From Phallusia mammillata (taxonomy: Eukaryota; Chordata; Ascidiacea; Phlebobranchia; Ascidiidae): a stretch of 64,000 nt of DNA. Under the pieces are notes generated by a model. It saw nothing but the letters and a program-made list of their open reading frames with translations, had not been told where the DNA came from and searched no databases. The first letter of the stretch is position 1. Each line of letters opens with the position of its first letter. A program made the translations under genes and the position numbers. The DNA lies in contig QLIY01000470.1 of NCBI GenBank assembly GCA_003260075.1, positions 1-64,000 of the forward strand. Reading direction: 5' to 3'. Shown here piece by piece: positions 43,101-58,100 of this stretch.

Positions 43101-46100
43101 CGTTTTCAAGTAAAGGCTGATTGTCTTCGAATGAAACAAAATGTGGCTGTACTGCATCTTTCCAGCACTGTCTTTCCTCACATTTCCTCATTTTTGGTGC
43201 GTGTGTTGGACTCGCAGTATTTACAATTGAAAATCGAAACACCCCTTTAGAAACATCATTCGATGTGTGTATTTTATCTCTATTTTACCTGTTTATTTAG
43301 GGTTCAGCAACCGCCCTGGGGGCTTCTGGTTCATCATCAGGAAGCATTTCAAGATATGAGGACAGACATGGTGGTCCAGGCTCTGTATATATCCAAGAAA
43401 CTCGTAACCAACTACCTTACTACTCCCTGCTTATCGATGGCAACAGCCTTGACGTCTTTAAATACGTCTCACTTACCGAGGCAGACCACAACGTCACTGC
43501 TGTATACGATCAGCTCGCCATTGTACGAAACGGCGCTTTCCGAATGGTACCAAGTGGCACATCAGACACCGAACTTAGGTCTTTGTCGATCTTACGGTTT
43601 GCCGGCGACAAGACTGGTCTTATTCGGGTCCCCCCCCCCTCACTTACCGAGGCAGACCACAACGTCACTGCTGTATACGATCAGCTCACCATTGTACGAA
43701 ACGGCGCATTCCGAATGGTACCAAGTGTCACAACAGGCGGTGAACTTAGGTCTTTGTCGATTTTACGGTTTGCCGGCGACAAGACTGGTCTTATTCGGGT
43801 TTACGACAGCCAAAGGGTAAGCGTGGGAATTGACAAGAACGGTTTAGCTGTGGGTGCAAGCACCGATGGTAACGCTACGAACAACGCCTTCGCACGGCCT
43901 TACGTGAACTTCATTATCCAATCTGGCGGTGAAATCATTCTTAACCGTCGCTTTTTGGTCTCTGGTATCGGAGTTTCCTTGCTCAACGATCCAGACTCTG
44001 ACCAGTCCCAGTTCGGCTTCGCGCATTTCTCGAAGGTTTCGTTCTTGCTGGACGGCCGGATGACCAATGTTGACCACTTCCACGTCGGCCAAGACTCGGA
44101 CGCCGTAGTTGACACCAACGCACATTCAGCTGTGATGGAGAAAGGTGATTATGTGATGATCGGAGAAGCTGGGCAGTTCCGTTTCGGTAGCGTGGACTTG
44201 TACACCGGGGCTACACTCAGGTAAGCAAATTAAGAGTGTATAGTCGAATAATAACCGGTGCAAATAATTTTTTGCAGACATAGTTTAACAATACTTGTAT
44301 TTTTCTATTTTGACAATGTGGAAATGTAATTCTATTTGAATAAGAATTTGATGTTTTCCACTGAAATATTTATTTTGAATAACAAATAAAAATGTCTACT
44401 TTTTGTGATTATAAATGTCACTTTTCCCCTTAACATGCAAGGTTGACTCATTGTTATTGACTCAAACTGATTGTTCAGATTAATGCCTGACCTGGGTATG
44501 ATCGGTGACGTGTGCTTCGTGCGCTTGGAATACAATTCGGCTCTCATAGCGGAGAGTTTCTACCTTAAGATCGGCGAACTGGAAGTCGATGCTGGTGCAC
44601 GAATGTCCCCCCCCCCAGGTAAGCAAATTAAGAGTGTATAGTCGAATAATAACCGGTGCAAATAGTTTTTTGCAGACATAGTTTAACAACACTTGTATTT
44701 TTCTAGTTTGACAATGTGGAAATGTAATTCTATTTGAATAAGAATTTGATGTTTGCCACTGAAATATTTATTTTGAATAACAAATAAAAATGTCTACTTT
44801 TGTGATTATAAATGTCACTTTTCCCCTTAACATGCAAGGTTGACTCATTGTTATTGACTCAAACTGATTGTTCAGATTAATGCCTGACCTGGGTATGATC
44901 GGTGACGTGTGCTTCGTGCGCTTGGAATACAATTCGGCTCTCATAGCGGAGAGTTTCTACCTTAAGATCGGCGAACTGGAAGTCGATGCTGGTGCACGAA
45001 TGTCGGCGTCAGGTGGTGACAGAGAGCAGGACACCATCCACAGCAGTCATGGAGATGGAAAGAACGGAGCGGCCGGTGTGTCTTGTGTTAATTTTTTCCA
45101 ACAAATTTGTCAAAAGATCGAACTAGCCTACGAAGAGCTGTGCAGAGGAAACCGATTAATCGCAGAAACAATTTGTAAAGCTTGATATGCAATCAACCGG
45201 ATTTGCGAATAACTGGATTTGCGATTTGCGAATACGATTTTCTTGACAGATGGTTACGGATTTGATTTACGACTGCTATGCCATTAACCGATATGCGATT
45301 AACCGTGTTTTTCTGTATTACAAACACAAACATATAACACTTTGTTTTAGTGGCACAGCTGGTGTAGTCTGGGGTTCAATTTCAATTACAAGTCGATATT
45401 CTATTATACGTTTTTTCGAATAGTAATCGCCCGAGCGACGGTTTTGTCTTTTTCAAAAGTTTTTCATGCAATTCAACAATTATTTGACAAACTGTTTCTT
45501 TTAGCTCTTTTGGTAACCGTTTAAATACATGAAAATTGTCGCAGGTGGCTACGGTTCTTATGGAGGTCACGATGGGTCACTTGCTGATCGCGGAGGTTAC
45601 TTCGGTACACTTTACCGACCCCGTCTACGCGGAGGATCGGGATCGGATAGCTCAGGAACCAAAGCGAGAGGAGGAAGCACAATAGAGTTGCACGTTGCTG
45701 TTCAGCTCACTGTTGAAGGTAAGAAAATAATTCCTCATAATTGCAAAATGAGAAAACGTTGATGTGACCTACATAGATGGCTATATTAGTTCATAGAAAT
45801 GGTTGATTTTCCCAAAACAGAGAGCTTTTTTCCCAAAACAGAAAGAGGGGGAACCAAGTCGTCTTATTAGGCAAAAATGTCTGGACATCGTAAAATAATC
45901 AGTTGGACTTCACCAAACAAAAAGTGCGACGCAAAGATCATTGTATCTGACTTTTTTGATACATTTTGTTACCTTTTCCAAGTGTATCTTTTTTTGGTTA
46001 TTTTAGCCTAAACGCATACAAAATACAACAACTTTTTTTACGTCGAACATGTGTGACATGGTAAATTACATGACTGGTACCGCTTTGCAAAGTAGATTTT

Positions 46101-49100
46101 GCATTTAAAGGGACAATCGAATCAAAGGGAGCATCTGCATCTTCTCATGGCGCCGGAAGTGGGGGTTCCGTCTTTGTGGTAGCTCATCACTTTGCCGGAC
46201 ATGGTACAGTGTCAGCAGATGGTGGAGCAGGTTTGACTGGTGGTTCTGGTGGAAGAATTGCCATCTACACGAACCAGACAACTGGTTTCCAGGTTGGTTG
46301 ATTGCTTTTCTTCGTTGATGATTTTCAATGATTTGACAATGAAGCTGAATTTGAAAAAACATTTTGACCAAATTATTGATTGTTGTGAAAAAGCAAAATG
46401 TCTCGCCAATTATATTACATGTAATGCAGAGATAAACTATTCGTTATCTCTACAACATATAAAATTTGCGTGTTTCATGGAGTTTTTGTTTAATCCCGTT
46501 TCGAAATGTAACAAAAAAGGATTGTACTTGTATTGACAAGGTACAATTCCATCTAATTCTAAAAGATCCCCGACTATAGGACAAATATTTTGTGTTCTTC
46601 AAATTTGACAAAACATTCGATCTTATCTAAAACTTTTTAGAGTGCTTTTTATTGCGTGCCTATTTGCTAGGCTGCTGTAAATACTGGTTAAGAAAAAAAT
46701 GCCTAAAACTGTAATGATTATTTACCAGGGCTTTTACAATGCACGCGGTGGTGAAGGAACCTGCGCGAGCAACTCGATCACGTGTAACGGTTCGCCCGGG
46801 TCCGTGTACCTCAACGAGCTTGTGCCTGTTGATCCCAACAACGTCACAGCCGACGCGGCCCGAGAAGCGGTCGAAGTTTTGATGATTGACGGTGCCGGAC
46901 GCCCCTGGGATTCCAACTACTACGTCCTGGACGAGGAAGACGAGAACGCCACTACAACTCATCACGTGACCACCCTCCAGGAGATTAACCTTCTTAACGG
47001 TGCCGCTTTGCAGCTGCCTGATGATGGACGAAATAGAAGTCTGGAAATTATCAAGTAAGTAAAAACTATGATACTTTTCTTTGCGACACTTGTTTTTTGG
47101 CTGTTTATAAAGGTAATTATAAAGGTTTTATTAGACTGTTGCTTTACCGTTTGCTCTATCCCTAAAAAAATATTGCAATATTACAACTTTTTATGACACA
47201 GTTAACATTGACAAACTTTAATGCTTGCAATATAGTATATATTTTCCTCTACATTGCTATAAAAGACCAAAATGAAACAATCTTTCGTTTTTCCTTTTTT
47301 TCTGCTTAAATCGTATCAAGGGCCTAATTTATTCTTCGGTTAATTTGCAACTGTGTTTTGTAGGTTTTCAGGCGATCTTACTGGTTTGGTTCACATGAAG
47401 GATAAACATACTTACTACATGTCTGTAGCTGAAACAGAAGCCACCATTATTAAGCCCAGAGCCAGTTTGTGGATTGATGAAGGGGCGAGTGCTCATCTTG
47501 CTACAACCACCGACATAATAGGTAAAACTACCTGGTTTTCATCCAAGCAACGCGGTTAAGCGTTTAAATATCTTTTGTAAATAAATTTCTGCGTTTACTG
47601 TAAAAAATGCCCAACTGTTAAAAGTGTAATATATCCATTTCGTCTACCGTGAATCAGTGTTTTTTTAAGGTGTTTTGGGGGACCGAAAATTTGCCAGTAG
47701 CCTAATAAATAATTCGTTTAAGCAAATATTTTTTGTATTTAAATGAAACACTTGCGGTCTCTTAAAACTACTTAGCGGTCACCCAAACCAAACCTTAAAA
47801 AAAACCTGCCGTGAATATTACTTTACAACTGAAATTAGCCATCGCGTTTATGTAGACCAGCGATCAGCATGAATCATAGTACGCCTTAGAGGTCGGTCCC
47901 GGAATAGCTCAGTCGTGGGTTCGAGTCCCACCGCAGGCTATATTTTTCTGGCCTATGCCTTGCCATATGTGTGAATTTTGGAAGACCGCCTTGATTCGGT
48001 ATAACTCTTAACTGAGATGTCGGATTCTTGTTTTCATGAAAATATTTTTGAAACACGCAACCATAAGCTTAAAATAGCGTAATACTAACATACGAATAAT
48101 TTTTCTTTTGGCTGTTTTTAAATGCAATTTATTGGCAATTTGAAATATTGTAACCTTATACACAGGAATTGGATCAGTTGCATTCAAATGGTATGGGGAG
48201 ATAGTAGGAGTTCATTATTTGAGGATTGCACCAACACGTGCTGCTTTGATCGGACCAAACGCAAAAACATCACACGTCGTTGATAATGTTAAGGAAGTCG
48301 GAGTTCCTGGTCATTTCAGGTTTGACTTGAACTAAATGGGTATACGATATGATCTATTGTACGTTATACTGAAGTTTGATTATTAAATTTATTAAAATTC
48401 ACTTCAGGTAAAAAAATGTCGCTTTCGGACTTTTGAAAATTCGGGTTTTTGAAAGTCGGAGGAATAAAGTTAGTTGGAGGAAATGAGTGAACTTTCACCT
48501 CTTTGTTTTAAATGTGCTCAATTTAATGACGCTTGTGCACAACCAAAACATTTTCATTGCTTTAGTAATCATTGTGAATTATCGCGTGTTTTGTTTTTAA
48601 CAAAATTATTTGGCATAATTTTGTTTTTGGAGAGGCTGGTTGTTTAATATTCGGGTTGAAACCATTTAAATGGTAATAAACCGTGTGTAAAAAATGTCTT
48701 TTAAAATCCGTGTATAATCCATTTATGTTCTCATGTTGTTTCGCCGCTTATTCATTTTTTATTTGTAAAACGCAGATTGACAACTTGGGAATTGGGAGCT
48801 TTATCATCAGCCACTATACCTCCCCCACACGGCATGACCTTTACTACCGTCACTCTCGACATGAAATGGTCGTCACAGATGGCAGCAGAGAGCTACACCG
48901 TGATTGCAACCGACGTCCATCTTGAACCGAGCGCAACAATGTCGTGCAGAGGAAGAGGAAAGGAAAGCCATCTGCCTGGCACTCCGACCACAGCCCGCGC
49001 CGGTGCATCTTACGCCACTTTAGGAGGAGACGGTTTGTGCAATTTATTTTCAGCAGCACTAATGATTTTATAGCGACCCGTTTATACGTTTTTTGTGAAG

Positions 49101-52100
49101 TGAAATCTTTATTGTACTAGAACTTTTAGTTTACAATTACGTATTCTGTAAAAAAAATGTACATAAATTCTTGAAAAGACAAAAAGGTTAAATACAGTGA
49201 CACAGGATTAATAACAAACTGTTAGTTTTGTTAGTTAAATCATACTAATACATTGTCTAAGAACCTTGTGTCAGAGGCGCTTTTAAATGATGTTTGGAGT
49301 GAAAACTATAAAATATTAGAAAATAGATCGACGTTTCCAGCAATCTCCTGACCTAAAACATGCACATAAAACGCATATTGCTTTATTTCTGTCATTTTTT
49401 ACCAACTTGAACCTCGATTTTTACGGTTTAACAACATTATCCTTTGAATTATAATATATAAGCCTGACACTTTTAACGTTTATTAAGCCTTTTCCGTGTT
49501 TATTGAACGTTAATCCCGCGGGACACTTTACGATAGGACGAACAAAAAAAGCTGTTTTGTGTCAAATAAGATTAAGATTATCTTAGTATACGAATGTTAA
49601 AGTCGTATCCATACATTAACGATATAATTTGATATATGTACAGGAAATGGAAAAACCTACGATTCGATTTACGAACCAACAATCGGCGGATCACGTGGTG
49701 CAGCAAACGGTGGAACACAAGGGTCACGTGGTGGAGGTGTTTTCCGCATTGAGGTCGGGAAGGAATTCTTCCTGGATGGAATATTGGACGCAAGAGCCGA
49801 TGACGCGACGTCAAGTTCTGGCGGTGGAAGTGGAGGAGCTGTCTGGATCACAGCAGGTTTGTCAACGGATGTTTTGATCTACAATTTTTAGTGGAATAAA
49901 TACATAATCAGACTTTGTTTTTCTGCTATAAACCGGCTTTGTTTTTTCTGCTACAAAGCAACTAATTTATTTTTCGGCCTGATTTGCACTTGGAACCCAA
50001 AATAAAGTTTTGTCTTATGAGCAAGAAACAATGCGATTGGTAAAGCCAAAAACATAATGTCATTAGGTTCATATAAGGTTTGTCTGTTGAAAAAACTTAT
50101 GATTTTTTAACTAGTAACATTATTCCTTGAAATCGGTTTTCCATACGTGCGTTTTTTTAAAGTAAATAAAAACTGTCCTATAATTCCAAAACATGTATCC
50201 GAAAAACTTAGTAATACCAGACTAAACATGTAATTTATTTATAAACGTACCTGTCAGTGAGCTTGTGTAGAGAGAATACAGACGTTTTAGCAATCGCTGC
50301 ACTGATGATGACAACAGCGATTGTTGAACCATCTGCACTAAGATATGTTTTACATACACATGCTCTGTGGCGGTTATGCTTACAATTAAAACATGTATAT
50401 TACTCTGTAGTATTGTGCAAAATGCAAAACTAACATCTCAAATTCCTAAATTTTGAGTGGGTTTATTCCTTATGCCCAGACGGCTCGTTTAAAGTAGTGA
50501 TGTACCGAATCGGCGAAATTTCGATTCGACCGAAACCGAATATTCGGCGGTTTTGCCGAATAAATTCGGTCGAATCAACCGAATCATTTATGACGTCACG
50601 CGAAGTCGTAGTTTACGTGTTTGACATGAAAACATAAGTTTATCTACCAGGCAATTAGTGCAGAATGGTTGTGTTTCGTCCTTATTTTAGTTCTGTGGGG
50701 TTTAACATTGCCTCAAGCATGATTGCCAACCCGACAATGAATTACTGATTTTTTGTCTGCAGTGGGAAAAGCGTCAATGTGTTAAAAAATAAATGCGATT
50801 TTCGTTGGTAATAAGCAGAAAGACGCGATTTTCGTTGGTAATAAACAGAAAAGACACGTTTAACGCTTTAAATGTGTGTTCGTAAAAGATTCGGTTTCGG
50901 CCGAATCGCAACAAATTATTCGGCCGAAACCGAATCTTTGCAAAAATGACCGATTCGGCCGAATAAATTCGGCAAACCGAATATTCGGTACATCTCTAGT
51001 TTAAAGACGTTTAACTTTCTATTTCAGATTCTTCAAAGGGTCATGGTGAAATTGACGTCACTGGAGGTTACGGCTACGGAGGAGGAGCGGGAGGAAGGAT
51101 TGCTCTTCACGTTAGAGAGAGCGTCTTCCGAGGTGCACTGACTGCCGTGGGATCCAGAGGTAGCCATGACAACGGAGGAACGGGAACAGTTTACATTGAG
51201 GATGTGAGATACGAAACTGGAGGCAATGTGACAGAATTCCACTACACTACTCTTATATTGAACAATCAGGTTGGTTAGAATAAAAATGCTACTGTGTTTA
51301 TGTGATATGAAACTGTAAAACTTGTTGCCAATTGTCGCTTTATAATCTTATAATGTGCACTTCTGTGACAAATAACCTCGTGTCCTATTCAACGTTTGCC
51401 CAGAAGTTGCTAGAATGCTTTTATATGTAACTTAAAAATGCACAACACATGCGCACACCACCAGTTTTCACAATCGACTGTCTCAGTCAACAAAACAAGT
51501 CACTGATGAGCAAGAAGGTCATATATGTGTGCACTAATCGTTTGTACTCGCGGGCATTTTACCAATCAATCCCACGTGCCTAACAAATGCACTCACATTC
51601 CGCACAAAGCACGAAGACTACACGCAAATTTTTTACAAGTATTTGTTTCAATTTTGTGTGTAAGTTGTACGACCTAGCTCCAAATATGAAGCAAATTTGG
51701 GAATATTTTAAACCTTAAAAAAGAGTATATTTAAAAATGTCATTTCTTAGTTAAATCAAGTTAGGAAACAATTTAGTTTAGAACAACAAGTGGGATTTGG
51801 GGAAATACAACAATATAGTTTTTCCTTATCTCTTATCGACACAAAGTTAATCAAAAACTGTATTTTATTTACAGAACTTCCTTCCGGTGAAACCTTTCGT
51901 TCTGAGCGAAGTAAATCCACGTAACGTAACCTCACGAGACCAAGCCTTAAACAACGGGGCAAACTTTACATTTGACGAGGTGTCAATGTGGGGAAGCGTG
52001 AGGTTTGAAATTGCTACGCCCAAACCAGTCACTACTCTTAACTCAGCCGGCCTACACGCCAGTGTTACGATGGTCAACATACGGGGAGATGGCTCCTCTC

Positions 52101-55100
52101 TGTTGTACATCCAGCAGAACCAAACTTACTACGTAGAGTATGTGCCTGCGGAGGAAAGGTAAGTTTCGACGTCGAAAACAGGACCGGCTTGTAATCAAGT
52201 CCTAAATGAGAGCCCGAACCCGAAAGTATAACCCCGTAGCCCGACCCAATTTCAATCGTTTTTTAAAAGACTGTTTAGGCGAGGAAGTTTGATTGGCGTG
52301 GCTACATGAAAGCCTACAAAAAGTATAGCACAGAATACAGAATAGTGATAACATACACAATGGATTATAATAGATAATGGCCTAAACACGACCTTTTAGG
52401 GCTGTTGGACATTAGGTCATACCCAGCAACTAGCTACTTAACTCCCCCCCCCCTTTCGACGTCGAAAACAGGACCGGCTTGTAATCAAGTCCTAAATGAG
52501 ACCCCGAACCCGAAAGTATAAGCCCGGAGCCCGACCCGATTTTAATCGTTTTTTAAAAGACTGTTTAGGCGAGGAAGTTTCATTGGCGTGGCTACATGAA
52601 AGCCTACAAAAAGTATAGCTGTACAGAATAGTGATAACGTACACAATGGATTATAATAGATAATGGCTTAAACACGACCTTTTAGGGCTGTTGGTCATTA
52701 GGTTATACCCAGCAACCAGCTACTTAACTGAGGAATTTTTATTTTCCAAATTATGGACACAGAATGTGAAGTCAGACCCGAATCAAGTTTAACTTTATAT
52801 GTTCTAGCAACATAAAAACTTTATATGTTCTAGCAACTTAAAAATCCCCCCCCCCGAATTTTTATTTTCCAAAAATATGGATACAGAATGTGAAGTCAGA
52901 CCCGAATCATGTTTAACTTTATATGTTCTAGCAAATAAGACGCTTGAAAAAAAAACGTTTAATATACACGTGAAGATAGAATAGTATGTTGCTTTATGAA
53001 AACTTTATGGCAATAGATTTAAGTTCAGAAAATATTACTGCATTTGTCCTCCGCTAACTCCGCTTTTCCAACACCTTTATTTTTTTAAATAAGTTACTGA
53101 CGATGTTGCTAAATTCAAATAGGGTCAGAAATGAAAAAATCGAAATAGGGTCAAAAACTAAAAAAGCCTTCAAAACTTGAATCTTTAAGATGATGTAATT
53201 TTTTACCTATGGCATCTAGAAAATCAACTTTTACGTTTGTTTTGCGCGCAGGCGGTCAGTCCCACCTGTGAATTTCGAAGTTTTGGAGCAAGGTGATTTG
53301 ATGCTTTCATCAGATGTGAGATTGATAGGAAACGAAGACATCCCCATGATATTACGTGGTCGCTTGCTTAAGGTTCTTAACCTTACTTTGCCGGAAGGAA
53401 AACATCTCCTGCTTGGCGAAAACGCGCAAATTATCCCTGAGTATCCCCCCCCCCCATGATATTACGTGGTCGCTTGCTTAAGGTTCTTAACCTTACTTTG
53501 CCTGAAGGAAAACATCTCCTGCTTGGCGAAAATGCGCAAATAATCCCGGAATACGACATCGTAACTGCAACTGGTAAGTAATGTTAAGTTTTCTAGTTGT
53601 AACCTAAAAAACATCTTAGGCTTGCCTGCAAAAAATTACATTTTAAAGTGGAAGAGGTTTTGCTCTTCTTGGAACGCTCTTTAGAAGAAACTGATAGATT
53701 TGAGATTCTATTTCAATAAGGAAAGTGACTTTATGTTTCTAATTATAACCAATTGGTTTAAACACCCGAAGATATGTGAAAGTTAAAAGGACAAAATTTT
53801 TTTAATGTAAAATCTTTTTCTATCCATTACAGTAGAAGTTCTTAACCGTTTTAAACACATTACACTTTTACGCTAATCTCCAGCTATGCCGAAACCCTCT
53901 CTAACCCATTTTTCACCAATTTAAGAAAGCTTTTCGTATTTCATTTCACTGTAAACCGTAGAACGGAATACGATTTATTAATTTTGAATTTAATTTTGAC
54001 CAAAAAACATATTAACTAATTCAATGAGCATTTTCACAGGATATAGATTTAGTCTGGACGTTCTGACGATGGAAGCCTCTTCTGTGGTTGATTACGACTC
54101 AAACGAACCTCTCCGTTTGGAACTTGGCACACTGACGATGAGATACGGAGCTCACATGAATGCCGACACTCTCTTTATCACAGCATTTAATATCGACATG
54201 GAAGGAGGCTCTTACCTTGATGTGACGGGACTTGGACCAACTGCAGAACAAGTAAGTTTAAATCGTTATACTGACGTTATCAATTGGCTAATTTAATTTT
54301 GCAATGTTAAAAATTGGCACTGCACCACCTTGTTGTCACAATTAAAGTTATTAACTTAGTTTGGGCGATGGTTTACAGTTCTGTCTGTTTTCGCAACAAA
54401 TTACCTTAATAACACTTTCGGTTTAGTATCGTTTAGAAGCATTGTTCTTTAGCAGCCGAAACACCAACTTTTAAATATTTTGCGAACATACGCGACACCT
54501 AACCCAAACCTTTAGTGAAAAAACAAGCTCTAGTAAGGCCATATTTTATCATATCAGATTTGTGAGCGGGCTTAAAATTACAGCCCGGACCCGATTTAAA
54601 AATTAAAGTCTAAATTAGGCTCAAAAGGTGAAATGACGACAGTAATGTGGCCGAATGTTAAGCCAAGCCCAAATCAAGTCCGTTTTTTTTTCAAGCCTAA
54701 ACTCAAATCCTGGCCGACAACTATTACATCCCCCCCCCCGGCTCAAAAGGTGAAATGACGACAGTAATGTGGCCGAATGTTAAGCCAGGCCCAAATCAAG
54801 TCCGTTTTTTTTTTCAAGCATAAACTCAAATCCTGGCCGACAACTATTACATACAGCATGTTCTTTGTTGCAAAATCGTTCCAATTTATTTCAAGGGACC
54901 TGGTGCGGCTACCGAATCCGGCCATGGTGCTGGACACGGTGGTCTCGGTGGAGGAAACGACAATACCAATGTCACATCTGGAAGTGCTGCTGCTTATGGA
55001 TCCTTCGTTACTCCCGAACATTCTGGAAGCGGTGGATCTGGAAGCCAGGTAAACCAAATCTTTATCAAACTCCTAGATATCCTTAGACTTCAATCGGTTA

Positions 55101-58100
55101 GTTCTTTTACCACCTCTGGTTCATAAAATGTATGGTTAATCGAAATTAAAATCAAATTGTTTTGGGACTGTGTGCAAAAGTAAAAGAATTAAAAAGAAGC
55201 AGAAAGGTGAAAGGTCCTAACATTGGTTTTGTTTGTAGGGTGGTCGTGGTGGAAGTCGAATTCGCATCGATGTAACGCACACTCTACATTTGGACGGATG
55301 GTTGAAAGCGGATGGCGGCAATGCTGGTTCTGGTACCAACGATGGTGGTGGATCTGGTGGTTCAGTCTACATCACAACAGGTAAATACTTTCCGCTGCTA
55401 TGTTATTTTACTGGCTGCATGAAGCTTGTTTCTACACTTCAACAAGTTATAAAAAACATAAAACTTTGCTCTAAGGTCTAAGCGACCAAGGTTTTTTTTG
55501 TGGGCAAAAACTGACGTTGTTTTGTATTGGTTTTAGGTTCATTCACTGGACACGGATATCTGACAGTGAATGGTGGAAATGGTGCGGGTACAGGAGGAGG
55601 CGGAGCTGGTGGAAGAGCTGCTGTCAAATCCAAAGTCTCGACTAGATTCAGCGGAATTTACAGGTACTTGTCTCAAATTAGAGACTGCACTTTTAAACCT
55701 AAAAGGAAACAAAATACCTTTATGGGTTTATTAATTGTTACAAACCACCTAAAACGTGAAATATTATCTTGTGCGTTTAGCGCTATTGGTGGAAGCGGAG
55801 CTGATGTTTCGACACATGGTGGCGCTGGAACGATTTTCCATATCGGTGAAAGCATGGAGCTCTTTGACGGACGACAGCAGGTAAAAACCCTCACTGCATT
55901 ACCAGTACTTAACCTTAACCTCATCATATCATGAATCTTTACTTTACAGTCGTCTGCTGACAGTGGCGGATTTTATGGCAACTTGCTTGTAGACAACCAT
56001 GAAAGGAAATCAGTGGCTCCCACTGTTTTAATGTTGGAGGGCGACGCAGCCTCTGTGCGTCTATCAGAGCTTCAGATTTACAACAGCACTCGAGTCGTGT
56101 TCGAGGGCACCGACACAGTTGTAACAGTGGACGGGTAAATAACCATTGTGAACTGTATGTTGACTGTATGCGTTTGTAATTATTTTATCTCAATCGAATG
56201 CATGTTTGAAATTGACTTGTAGATTATACCAGCGAGGAAGGAAACCTATGACTTGCGAGTGTCGGACTCAAATCTTAGTTTGCAACCCAAGAAGTGATAA
56301 ATGTTTTGCTTTTTAATCGTAGTGTTGAAATTTCCTTCCCGTGTATTTTAATCATTTAAGCGTTTTAAACCATATTTATTTGTATGCGAAGTTAAAAACA
56401 TAATCTATGACTTTCAAGAAAATACATTTTAAAATATGTGACTTATTTGGCTGTTTCGGCTAATAAGGTTCCAGACCCCTGCTGCGTACAGTACAAACGT
56501 ATATTTTTGGGTCAAAAAAAAGTATTCGTGACATTTAACGCGAAGAGCTGGTGATTTTTTAGGATGTTCGTTACCAGACCACCATTCTGAGTCTATTGTT
56601 CTTGAGATGATTTAACCACGGCATGTTTTGCTTTACAGCTTTGCTGGCGATCGTACTGGTCAAATTCATCTCCGCTACTTCCAGAAAATGCATGCTGAGT
56701 CAACTGGACTCGCTTACGGGTTCACTGTCGCTCCTGTTGCATACTGGGTAAGGACTGTGCAGTTCGTAAAAAAAAATGCCAGGTCATTGAGCTGAAACAG
56801 TGTAGCAGACAAATGGTCCTTCAAATCTAAATTTTAGTATTAAATAGACAGTAAATTAAAGGTCACCGCGTTATAAATGTACAAACGCATATCGATAGAA
56901 CAAGCGCAGTAGAGTAGGACCTTCGCTTACAAGTGCGTTTTTTCTTCGACTTACGACAGGTTGATAAGGACGCAGAACTGGTTCTTCCCACACGAACCGT
57001 GTTCCTCGGTACAACAACCAGAATCGAGGGTTTGCTGAGTGGAGCGAAGCGCGTACAACTCGCTAATGGAGCCAACTCTGTATTCACATCTACTGCAAGG
57101 TAAATAGGCAATAATAATAAAAAACCTTTATTAGAGTTTGAAGGGTTTGTAAAAAAACAACGATATTATGTGGCCTATGTCAGTGATTCTCAACCGGTTT
57201 TCCGCGGAACACCACTTTTTCGTAAAAGATCGTCAGGTGTTTTGCAAGAAATTTATTACTTTGACTAGCGTTCTTTGGAATACCGGTCGAAAATCACTGG
57301 TTTAACGCAATGGGCGTAAATAGCTTTATTTTTATGAAAGTAATTGTCCACTATTACCAATGTGAATGTTCCAGTGGTAGAGGCTTCCTTTATTATTGTG
57401 TAATAGTGTAATTCCATAAGAATGTAATTGCATGGGCATGTTGCTATACAGCTTGTGTGCAAACTTATATTTTATTGCATCACTTTTGTTAAGGTTGAAA
57501 AGAAGAAAAAAACACTGTTTGATGTAAAAGTTACAGTCTTTAATTTTAATTGTTCTGCTACAGAACTGGAATATGTGTGGACGGCGTGACGGTTTCTGCA
57601 ACAGAACCTGGCAACCTTACGTTTTCTAGCATTGAAATACACAGGTAACCTATCAAAACTAAATCTCCAAATCTCCACACATCTAACACATTACCCGTTC
57701 CGTCACACAGATCTTCGGAAGTAAAAATTGAAGAAACAAGCGAATCCCTAACCCTGAGCGTCGGTGATTTGCGTCTCAACTACCAATCTCTTTTGTTAAT
57801 GAACAAGGGAACTGTGGTCACTGACAAGGCAGACCTGGAAAGCCAAGGTGTCTTAAGCATGGTTGGAACTGGATACAACGCCGAAAAAGGGTACGGCAAA
57901 GGCAGGACCGTCGACGGCGTAGGGTAAGTGTGAAGTTTGTATGTAAGACTTGCTCCCATATAAGGAGTAATGTTGATTTGGTGACTGTAGGATGGGAGCG
58001 GGCCATGGTGGTTACGGTGCCCCCCCCCCAAAGGCAGGACCGTCGACGGCGTAGGGTAAGTGTGAAGTTTGTATGTAGGACTTGCTCCCATATAAGGAGT

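Noticed and set aside
47896..47940. A functional tRNA gene
   Set aside because: The A- and B-box-like parts are adjacent with the anticodon arm missing, and the tail matches a repeat family; a SINE remnant.
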